Assembly: GCA_023419055.1 (NCBI GenBank)
Contig: JAEZYO010000144.1
Coordinates: 1-11,659, forward strand
DNA: 11,659 bases
DNA from: Pseudomonadota bacterium
Lineage (GTDB): Bacteria > Myxococcota > Polyangia > Polyangiales > Polyangiaceae
Direction of reading: 5' to 3'
Shown here: piece by piece, positions 5,302 through 11,659 of the stretch
Layout of the letters: each line of letters begins with the position of its first letter
Position numbering within the stretch: the stretch's first letter is position 1
Notes under the pieces: model-generated
Databases searched by the model: none
Told to the model about the DNA's origin: nothing
Seen by the model: only the letters and a program-made list of their open reading frames with translations
Translations under genes and position numbers: made by a program

Positions 5302-8300
5302 TCAGGAGTCGACCGCGATCGCGAGCCGGCGCCGGATCTCGAAGTACGAGTCGCTCACCCCGAACAGCACCAGCTCGGTGAGCCGCTCTTCCTGGCCGAC
5401 CACGCTCGTCCCCTCGTCGGAGGCGCGGATCACCGCGGCCGCGGTCTCGAGATCGTGCGCGGCGATGAAGCCGGCTCGATCGGCAGTGAGATCCACGCCC
5501 GCGACCCAGCGTTTGAGATCGAGCGCGGTACCGGACTGGAGCAGCTTGGCGACTACGCGCGTCAAATGATCGCGCGCTTGGCCCTGAATGCCGACGTCCA
5601 GCGCCGCCATGGCCTCGTTCACCGCTCCTTCCAACTCGGGCGAAACCGGGAACTGCGGCGACGTGAGCTTGATGGCCGCGAACAGCCAGGACTTGAGGGC
5701 CGTGCCCGAGTCGAGCAGGTGCCGGAGGTACATGCCCGGACGCAGGTAGGTGAGCTGGCGCGCGGCGATGAAGGCCGCGGGCTGGAGCGGCACGTCGGCG
5801 CGGAGCGCTGTCTCCCCGAGCACGAGCGACGGCACGCGCGCGAAGAGGAAGCTCAGGCCGCCCGGATCGTTCGGGTTCTCGTAAGCGGGCGGCATGGAGA
5901 TGCCGAGCACGCCGGCTGCGTAGTAGATGCTCTGGCAGACCGGCGCAGGGTGGCTCGGCAGATCCACCGCGTAGCTTGCGCTGTAGCCGAGATCCTCGAG
6001 CGCCTGGCTGCGCTTGGCGATGACCGCCGGCTCGATCAGCGCGAACACCGCGGTGAGCAGCGGGTCGGCGCTCGGGTGCATGACCAGGTTCAGCCACTCG
6101 TCGTCCCCCATCACGGCCTGAGCGGGGGCGGCCGTGTCGGAGCGCATGCGGCGATAGAAGCGCTCTTCGTCCGGCTCTGCCAGATTCAAGATCGTGAGCG
6201 CCTGGCACAGGCACCAGGCCGCGTCCGCGCGCTTGGTCTCGGTGTACAGGCGCCGGAGCGTCTTGTACGACTCCTGGCGATACGGGTTCTGGCGCAAGAG
6301 CAGCGCCTGAGCCTGCACGGCCTTGTCGAGGTAACGCTCCGGATCGCTCGTGTAGAGCTGGCTCAGCTTCTCCGCCCGCTCGCGGTTCTCGGGGTCGAGC
6401 GTCTGAGCGGCTTCGAGTGCGTCGATGGCCTCGTCGATCAGGCCGAGCTTGCTCTCGTAGAGCTCGCCCAAGGCGCTCACCGCCTCGAGCAGCGCCTTCT
6501 GATCGTCCTTGGCCGTGGCGCGCTCGGCCTTGCGCTTGAGCCAGCGCTCGACGCCGCGGTGATCTCCCGAGTCGCCGAGCAGCTGGACCAGCTCGCTCTC
6601 GGCGCGGTCGAAATCCGGCTCGAGCCCGAGCACCTGCTCGTAGAACTGGATGGCGCGCGGCGTGTCCCCGATCTGACGCGCGGTGACGATCGCCGCGGTG
6701 TGGAGGTACTTCACGCGCTGCTTGGGGTCCTCGACGAACTCGGCCAGGCGCAGGACGACGTCGACGAGCTTGTTCCAGTCCTTCTCCTCGCTGTAGAGCT
6801 GCATCAGCTTGGTGAGCAGGCGCCGATCGTCGGGGCGCTCGTCGAGCGCGGCGACGAAGCTCTTCGCGGCGGCGTTGCGATCGTTCAGCTTGCTCGAGGC
6901 GATCTCACCGATGTCGACGAGGAGGTTCACGCGCTCGTCGCCGTGCGCGATGTCGAGGTGCCGCGTCTTGACGCGGATCACCTCTTCCCAGCGCTCGAGC
7001 GCCTCGTTCGCTGCCGCGAGCCCGATCAGCGGCTCACCGCTCGTCGGTGAGAGATCCGCGGCCTCTTCGAGCACCGCGAGCGCGCCCTCGACGTCACCGG
7101 ACTTGCGCAGGGCCTCGCCGTAGCGGTACTGCGCCCGGGCCCTCGCCTCGCCCTTGAGCGCCCCGTCGAAGCGAGTGAGGAGGTCCTTGTAGAGCTCGGC
7201 CGCCCGCGCCGGGGAGCCGTTCTCGAACGTCACTTGCGCCACTCGCTCGAGCGCTTGCGCGTCGTCCGGCGCGAGGCGGAGCAGGGTGTCCATCGGCGCG
7301 AGCGCCTTCTCGGTGGAGCCGCTCTGGCTGAGCGCGTCGACGTAGCGCACGAGCACGCGGGTAGCCTCCGACTTCTCGAGCAAATCAGCGCGCCCCGCGA
7401 CGCCCTCGTAGTGCTTGCTGGCCTCGTGGAAGCGCTTGTTCTCGAAGGCGATGTCGCCGAGCACGGCGAGCGCGTCGAGCGTGGTCGGGTCGAAGCCGAG
7501 CGCCTTCTTCGCGGCCTCCTCGGCGCGCTGGTCGTCGCGCAAGCGCTTGCGATACAGCGTCGCCATCTGCCCGGCGAGCTTGGCCTTGGCCGAGAGCCCC
7601 TCGGTCTGCTCGATCTCGCGCTCGATGAGCTGGATCGCGGCGTTCACGTCGCCGCGCGCCGCGAAGGCCTCTCGCAGGGCCGCTCCCGCGATGGAATCGC
7701 GCGGGTTCGCGTCGAGCGCCTGCTTGTAGTGTTCGATGGCGCGATCCTTGTCGCCGCGAGACTCGAACAGCTTGGCCGCGCGCACGTACTGCTCGGCTTT
7801 GCCCTCGGGCGTGGTCGCCTTGGCGGCGATAGCGAGGATCGCGGCGAGCGCCGCGTCGGCGTCGCCCGAAGTCTCGCGCAGCCGGGCCACGGCCTCGAGC
7901 GCTCCCGGGTGCTGCGGCTCGATCTCGAGCACGGCCTCGTAGGCCTGGATGGCGCGCTCGGGCGAGCCTATCTGATCGGAGAGCACCTTGGCGCGGTTCA
8001 GCTGCAGCGCGAGCCTGCGCGGGGGCTCGGTCGCGAGCTTCACCTGGCGCTCGTAGAGCCCGACCACGTCTTCCCAACGATCCAGCGCGCGCAGGTGGCG
8101 GATGAGCGCGACGATCGCGTTCTCGTGCGCGGAGTCGATGGCGAGCACCTGCTCGAGCGCGTGCGCGGCCTGCGCGTGATCGAGGAACTCCTCCTCGTAG
8201 ATGCCGGCGACGCGCTCCCAGATCGCGGCCTTCTGGCGCGGCGTGGCCGCTACCTCGATCTGACGGCGCAGGTTCTCGAGCAGCTCCGTGAAGCGCCCGC

Positions 8301-10599
8301 CCTTGCTGAACAGACGGTCCAGACCCTTCAGCGCGTCCAGGCTGCGCGGGTCGACCTCGAGCGCCGCGAGGTAGCGCTCGTTCGCCCCGTCGTCGTCGCC
8401 GAGCTGCTGCTCGTAGATCTCCGCGATGCGGCAGAGCGTCTTCACCTTGTCTTCACCGCGCTGAGCGTCGACTCGGTTGCCGAGGATTTTGACGAGGCTC
8501 GCGTAGTCCTTCGTCCGCTCGTACAGGCGGCAGAGCGCGTCGCTCGCGCGCACCTGCCCCGGATCCTCACCCAGGATCTGCTCGTACATGGCGCGCGCGC
8601 CGTTCGAGTCGTTCAAATGGAGCTCGAGCAGCTCCGCGGCTTCGGAGCGAAACTCGCGAGCCCGCGCGGGCGTCGGCGCGGCGTCCGCGCGGCGCGTGAG
8701 CACCATGCCGAGCTCCGCCCACTGCTGAGCCTTTCGGTAGATCTGGGACATCGCCTCGAGCGCGACGTCGTTGCCGGGGTCGCTCGCGACGACGGCCTGG
8801 AAGCACGGCAGCGCCAGATCCGGGCGCGAGAGCTTTAGTTCGTACCAACGCCCCGCGCGGAGCAAGAGCGCGTTCTTCTCCTCCGGGCTCTTGCTCTCGT
8901 CCCCGCTCGCTTCGGCGCACGCGGTGAGCACGTCGTTCCAGGCGTCCGGACGCGACCCGGCGAGGCGCTCGATTTCGGCGGCGAGCCCGCTCGAGGTCGG
9001 CGCCTCGCAGAAGGCCTGCGTGTAGGCGACGAGGGCTTGCTCGCGATCGTCGAGCTCGGTCGCGTAGATGCGACCGATCTCGGCCATGAGCCGCGAGCTC
9101 TCGGCCTTGCTCTCGGCGGCTTCGGCGCGCTCGAGGAACATCTCGATCAGCTCTTCGAACTTCCCGAGCCGCTTGCGCGCGGACTCGAGCCCGCTCAGGG
9201 CGACCCGATCGTGCGAGTCGAGCTCGAGCAGGGTCTTGTAGATCTCTTCGGCCTTCGGGAGCGTCTCATCGCGCCCCGCGTAGATGCGAGCGGCCCGGAA
9301 AAGCAGGCTCTTCTTGGTCTGGAGCTCCTCGGCCGCCTCCGCCGCGCCCGTGAACGCCGCCGCGATGCGCTCGGCGATCTCGCCCTCGGCGATGGTCTCG
9401 AGCTGCATCGCGATGCCTTCGTCACCCGGCGAGGCGCTGAGCTTCTGGATCATGCCGTCCACTTCGGCCGCCGACATCGGCGCCGCCGACTGGCTCGCGG
9501 CGCGCCCCACGAGCTCGAGCAACGTCAGGACCTCCATCGCGTTGGCGGGGCGCTTGGCGGGGTCCTTGTTCATCAGGCGCAGCACGAAGTCGTCGAGATC
9601 GGGAGCCACCCAGCCGCGGGGCGCGACGTTACTCGGAGGCGCCGCGTCGCGGCTCAGGTGGCCGAAGGCAGCGTCGAGCGCGAGCTCGCCGAACGGCGAC
9701 TTGCCGCTCACGAGCTCGTACACGAGCGCGCCGAACGAGTAGACGTCGCTGCGCGCGTCGGCGAGGCCGCCCTTGATCTGCTCCGGCGCGACCGTCTTCG
9801 GGCTCGCGGCGGTCGCGAACAGCTCGGTGCGGCCGTTCGACGTGCGCGGGCGTGCTCGCAAGCGATCCGAGCCGGCGTCGAGCAGGATGACGCCCTGGGT
9901 GCCGTCCGCCGCGCGCTGCGCGATCACGTTCTCGAGCTTGAGATCGCCGTGCGAGAGCCTTCGCGAATGGAGGCCCGAGAGCGCCTGGAGGACCGCCTTC
10001 AAGAGCGGCCGGGCCTCGTTGATGTGGAGCGGGCCGCTGCGAGCCACGCGCGTGGCGAGCGTTTGCCCCTCGACGAAGTGGTGCGCCACGAAGTAGCGGC
10101 CCGACACCTCGCCTGCTTCGGTGCCCGTCGGCAGCCCGGCGTGCTCGGTGGCCGCGAGCAGGCGGTTCAACGTGAGGAAGCGGTGCAGCCCGCGCTTGTC
10201 CCGCGCGGCCTCCCCTCGCAGGACGCGCAAGCGGTACGCCTTCTTGTCACGCTCGGCGACATAGACGAACGCGAGGCGGCCTTCGCCGAGCTCGCGGGTG
10301 ACGGTAAAGTCACCGAAGCGTTCGCCGATTTTCAGCGGCTCGTCGACCGCGAGACCGTTCTGGAACTGCCCGAGGCGCTGATCGACTTCCGGCCGCGTGG
10401 CGAGCAGCGCGTCGCAGAGCGCCTCGATCGCGTCGTGTTCCTGACAGTACGCGGTCAGCGCCCCCGCGAACGACGCCTTCGCCAGGGTGCCTCCCACTGC
10501 TTCCGGTTCGAACCCGAGCAGGTCCTTGGCGAAACTCTTGAGGTCGTCCAGCTCGAACAAACGCTCGAGCTCCGCGCGCACGATTTCAGTTCCCTGCAT
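5302..10599 (-). CDS. Giant protein: helical N-domain, degenerate Ser/Thr kinase domain, TPR super-repeat array, unknown C-domain
   Basis: 1765 residues from the ATG at 10599, used for all numbering here. A GTG at 10626 would add nine residues, but those codons are AT-rich and neither start has a good ribosome site. Residues 1-86: a helical domain (DLKSFAKDLLGFEPEAVGG, then LTAYCQEHDAIEALCDALL). Residues ~95-363: Hanks-type kinase fold. The Gly loop LGEGRLAF has Ala for the third Gly. The VAIK lysine is Arg125 (AYRLRVLR) and the alphaC Glu position appears to be Leu144. The catalytic loop HGDLKLEN (Asp219, Lys221, Asn224), DAG for DFG (Asp241), APE (271-273), SDVYSFG and Arg350 are kept. Residues 453-1393: thirteen TPR-like units of 71-75 residues. 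Residues ~1481-1765: an unrecognised C-terminal domain. No membrane segment or signal peptide, so probably a cytoplasmic scaffold or signalling protein. Monocistronic, divergent from ftsB. The fold is certain; catalytic activity is doubtful. Confidence 0.9.
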   Translation of the reverse strand: MQGTEIVRAELERLFELDDLKSFAKDLLGFEPEAVGGTLAKASFAGALTAYCQEHDAIEALCDALLATRPEVDQRLGQFQNGLAVDEPLKIGERFGDFTVTRELGEGRLAFVYVAERDKKAYRLRVLRGEAARDKRGLHRFLTLNRLLAATEHAGLPTGTEAGEVSGRYFVAHHFVEGQTLATRVARSGPLHINEARPLLKAVLQALSGLHSRRLSHGDLKLENVIAQRAADGTQGVILLDAGSDRLRARPRTSNGRTELFATAASPKTVAPEQIKGGLADARSDVYSFGALVYELVSGKSPFGELALDAAFGHLSRDAAPPSNVAPRGWVAPDLDDFVLRLMNKDPAKRPANAMEVLTLLELVGRAASQSAAPMSAAEVDGMIQKLSASPGDEGIAMQLETIAEGEIAERIAAAFTGAAEAAEELQTKKSLLFRAARIYAGRDETLPKAEEIYKTLLELDSHDRVALSGLESARKRLGKFEELIEMFLERAEAAESKAESSRLMAEIGRIYATELDDREQALVAYTQAFCEAPTSSGLAAEIERLAGSRPDAWNDVLTACAEASGDESKSPEEKNALLLRAGRWYELKLSRPDLALPCFQAVVASDPGNDVALEAMSQIYRKAQQWAELGMVLTRRADAAPTPARAREFRSEAAELLELHLNDSNGARAMYEQILGEDPGQVRASDALCRLYERTKDYASLVKILGNRVDAQRGEDKVKTLCRIAEIYEQQLGDDDGANERYLAALEVDPRSLDALKGLDRLFSKGGRFTELLENLRRQIEVAATPRQKAAIWERVAGIYEEEFLDHAQAAHALEQVLAIDSAHENAIVALIRHLRALDRWEDVVGLYERQVKLATEPPRRLALQLNRAKVLSDQIGSPERAIQAYEAVLEIEPQHPGALEAVARLRETSGDADAALAAILAIAAKATTPEGKAEQYVRAAKLFESRGDKDRAIEHYKQALDANPRDSIAGAALREAFAARGDVNAAIQLIEREIEQTEGLSAKAKLAGQMATLYRKRLRDDQRAEEAAKKALGFDPTTLDALAVLGDIAFENKRFHEASKHYEGVAGRADLLEKSEATRVLVRYVDALSQSGSTEKALAPMDTLLRLAPDDAQALERVAQVTFENGSPARAAELYKDLLTRFDGALKGEARARAQYRYGEALRKSGDVEGALAVLEEAADLSPTSGEPLIGLAAANEALERWEEVIRVKTRHLDIAHGDERVNLLVDIGEIASSKLNDRNAAAKSFVAALDERPDDRRLLTKLMQLYSEEKDWNKLVDVVLRLAEFVEDPKQRVKYLHTAAIVTARQIGDTPRAIQFYEQVLGLEPDFDRAESELVQLLGDSGDHRGVERWLKRKAERATAKDDQKALLEAVSALGELYESKLGLIDEAIDALEAAQTLDPENRERAEKLSQLYTSDPERYLDKAVQAQALLLRQNPYRQESYKTLRRLYTETKRADAAWCLCQALTILNLAEPDEERFYRRMRSDTAAPAQAVMGDDEWLNLVMHPSADPLLTAVFALIEPAVIAKRSQALEDLGYSASYAVDLPSHPAPVCQSIYYAAGVLGISMPPAYENPNDPGGLSFLFARVPSLVLGETALRADVPLQPAAFIAARQLTYLRPGMYLRHLLDSGTALKSWLFAAIKLTSPQFPVSPELEGAVNEAMAALDVGIQGQARDHLTRVVAKLLQSGTALDLKRWVAGVDLTADRAGFIAAHDLETAAAVIRASDEGTSVVGQEERLTELVLFGVSDSYFEIRRRLAIAVDS
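6421..9243 (-). repeat. Coding array of thirteen 71-75-residue TPR-type super-repeats
   Basis: Within the giant gene, residues 453-1393. Each unit starts with a motif like xYexaLelDP and continues as xxxxALexLxxLyxxxxxWxeLvxvlxrrxe, then a variable 8-12 residues, then a helix ending AxiYexxLxDxxxA. Counting from motif to motif gave unit lengths 72, 74, 72, 71, 72, 72, 71, 72, 73, 74, 71, 72 and 75, with a fourteenth partial unit starting at residue 1394. Each unit therefore holds two helix pairs: a canonical TPR plus a slightly longer one. Protein identity between units is low, so the array is ancient. Confidence 0.85.
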
Positions 10600-10799
10600 G
10601 ACTGTAAAAATCCGGTAGTGAGACACCCACCCGAGTCACCAAACCAGTGGCCGGGGGTTTCCGACGATAACCCGCGGCTGGCTTCCCAGCCCGGAAAATT
10701 TCGACGGCAATTCGGGACGATGTGCTTACGATTTCCCGCGACAGGTAGTGCCCCGAGCTGGTCCCGGGGTGCCATTTTCTGGTCCAAGATTCCGAGCTC
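10600..10799. promoter_or_regulatory. Divergent intergenic region between the giant gene and ftsB
   Basis: 200 bp separate the start codons, so promoters for both directions should lie here. It is less GC-rich than the genes in places (for example GGAAAATTTC near 10693-10702). A TACGAT at 10728-10733 could be a -10 element for ftsB, but I found no matching -35 at a good distance. No confident promoter could be placed for the minus-strand gene. Two overlapping hairpins are listed separately. Confidence 0.45.
10650..10691. repeat. Two overlapping, mutually exclusive hairpins in the divergent region
   Basis: First hairpin: GCCGGGGGTT (10650-10659) against AACCCGCGGC (10669-10678), nine of ten positions paired, nine-base loop. 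Second: GGCTGG (10676-10681), loop CTTC, CCAGCC (10686-10691), a perfect 6-bp stem. They share GGC at 10676-10678, so only one can form at full length. They could be an operator, a leader-RNA switch or chance in GC-rich DNA. Confidence 0.4.
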
Positions 10800-11111
10800 G
10801 TGAGACGGTCGGGCCCCGTGCCCTCCGGCGAGCTCCTCCTTCAGCGCCTGCTGCCGCTTTCGGTTCTCACCCTGGCGGTGATTTCTGTTCCCGTCATGAT
10901 TTTCTCACCCGACGGTCTGAGCCGCCTGCGAGCGCTCGAAGAGGAGAAGCGGACCGCGGACGAGGAGATCTCGCGCCTGTCGGAAGAGATTCAGGAGTAC
11001 CGGGTCCGCGTGAAGCGCATCAAGGAAGACCCGGCGTCCGTGGAGCGCGCCGCCCGCGACGAGCTCGGTCTGGTGCGCAAGACCGAGGTGGTCTTCCAGT
11101 TCCGTAAGTAG
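10800..11111 (+). CDS. ftsB: FtsB/DivIC-family septum formation initiator protein
   Basis: Small bitopic membrane protein of the divisome. FtsB/DivIC joins FtsL and FtsQ/DivIB to activate septal peptidoglycan synthesis. The 103 residues match the family length (~100). Layout: a short cytoplasmic N-terminus, one membrane helix at about residues 17-36 (LLPLSVLTLAVISVPVMIF), a coiled coil at about 41-77 rich in Leu, Glu and Arg, and the conserved tail DPASVERAARDELGLVRKTEVVFQF, which is the hallmark of the family. The start is a GTG at 10800; an alternative GTG at 10818 would remove six residues and leave the helix intact. No clear Shine-Dalgarno. The next gene starts 74 bp downstream on the same strand. 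FtsB and DivIC cannot be separated by sequence alone; the symbol ftsB is used for a Gram-negative context. Confidence 0.88.
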   Translation: MRRSGPVPSGELLLQRLLPLSVLTLAVISVPVMIFSPDGLSRLRALEEEKRTADEEISRLSEEIQEYRVRVKRIKEDPASVERAARDELGLVRKTEVVFQFRK

Positions 11112-11185
11112 CGGACAGGCTTCAATTTCGCCGGCTCGTGCAGGCTTGTCGACGTTCGACGGCCTCGTCCCGTACCATCGAGCCC

Positions 11186-11659
11186 GTGTCCGTGGAGCTC
11201 GCCCGCCGCCTCCTGCAATGGGGTATCGCCCCGGCCGAGGTCGAGGGCGCGCTGGTCGACATGATCGACAAGCGCGTGAGCCTCATCAAGGCGCTCGCCG
11301 AGCGGAACCCGGAGCTCCTCGAACAGGTCGAGCGGGAGCTCGTGAGCCTCGACCTGCCGTCCATCGAAATGGTGCGCGTCTCTCCCGAGCTCGCGGCCGA
11401 GCTGCCGCCGGGCCTCTGCGAACGGCTGCTGGCCGTACCCGTTCATCGGGACCCGAAGAGCGGTCGCGTCGACGTCGCGGCGGCCGACGTGTTCGACCCT
11501 CACCTACAGTCGGAGTTCGCCCATCACCTCGAAGCGCCGGTGCGCGTACTAAGAGCGCGGCTGTCCGTGCTCGCGACGGCGCTCGGCTCACTCGAGGCTC
11601 TCCGCAACCTTCCCCCCAAGGAACCGGAAGCCGGCGTCAAGGTGCGTCCCGCTCAGGTG
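11186..11659 (+). CDS. GspE/PilB N-terminal-domain-like protein (3' end beyond window)
   Basis: 158 codons visible from a GTG at 11186, open to the last base. A second GTG at 11192 and an upstream one at 11138 are alternatives; no ribosome site decides. The first ~60 residues are helical (LARRLLQWGIAPAEVEGALVD). Residues ~61-135 match the layout of the type II secretion/type IV pilus ATPase N-terminal domain (T2SSE_N/MshEN): SPELAAELPPGLCERLLAVPV, then GRVDVAAADVFDPHLQSEF and a closing APVRVLRARLSVLATAL. In that family the domain docks the ATPase to its platform or binds c-di-GMP. The visible part contains no ATPase motif, so it may be a full secretion or pilus ATPase or a stand-alone regulatory protein. 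A Pro/Glu-rich linker starts near residue 142. The gene is not divided by stops and uses G/C-rich third positions. Confidence 0.72.
   Translation, partial: MSVELARRLLQWGIAPAEVEGALVDMIDKRVSLIKALAERNPELLEQVERELVSLDLPSIEMVRVSPELAAELPPGLCERLLAVPVHRDPKSGRVDVAAADVFDPHLQSEFAHHLEAPVRVLRARLSVLATALGSLEALRNLPPKEPEAGVKVRPAQV

Noticed and set aside
5050..7050. 666-codon plus-strand open frame, followed by similar long frames at 7234-8838 and 9037-10803
   Set aside because: All lie opposite the giant kinase-like/TPR gene. Their translations are Arg/Leu/Val/Glu-rich without recognisable domains, as expected for the antisense of a GC-rich repeat gene with few stop-forming triplets.
10600..10626. GTG start nine codons upstream for the giant protein
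   Set aside because: Its codons (TCT, ATT, TTT, ACA) are unlike the rest of the gene and there is no ribosome site; the ATG at 10599 is preferred, though not proven.

Overview
The window looks chromosomal and comes from a very GC-rich bacterium. The best guess is a myxobacterium of the Polyangium/Sorangium type (Myxococcota). This is inferred from the strong G/C preference at third codon positions, a bactofilin with a long Ala/Pro/Glu-rich tail, a giant kinase-like/TPR protein, and an accC-meaB pair. No ribosomal or phylogenetic marker gene is present, so the assignment is not proven. I see no transposase, integrase, phage gene, CRISPR array, tRNA or rRNA.

Layout: (1) 2-2084, plus strand: the 3' part of a biotin carboxylase (accC; its first ~75 codons lie outside the window), then a MeaB-type GTPase. 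Together they point to acyl-CoA carboxylation and methylmalonyl-CoA metabolism. (2) 2092-4723, minus strand: a two-gene unit. It encodes a 618-residue zinc-ribbon/pentapeptide-repeat protein with a bactofilin-like C-terminus, followed 19 bp later by a bactofilin. It converges on meaB with only 7 bp between the stops. (3) 4724-5301: a non-coding gap with short tandem repeats and several inverted repeats. (4) 5302-10599, minus strand: one 1765-residue protein with an N-terminal helical domain, a protein-kinase fold lacking the usual beta3 lysine and alphaC glutamate, thirteen full TPR-like repeats of 71-75 residues, and an unrecognised C-terminal domain. (5) 10600-10799: a divergent intergenic region with two overlapping hairpins. 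(6) 10800-11659, plus strand: a small FtsB/DivIC-type division protein, then the start of a protein with a GspE/PilB N-terminal-like domain that runs off the window.

Two parts deserve the most attention. The bactofilin pair may be a cytoskeletal polymer plus a dedicated partner in which two kinds of beta-helix are joined to a zinc ribbon. The giant gene may be a pseudokinase scaffold rather than an active kinase. The remaining genes are ordinary housekeeping functions. The long plus-strand open frames opposite the giant gene, and the 475-codon frame opposite meaB, look like composition shadows and are not annotated.
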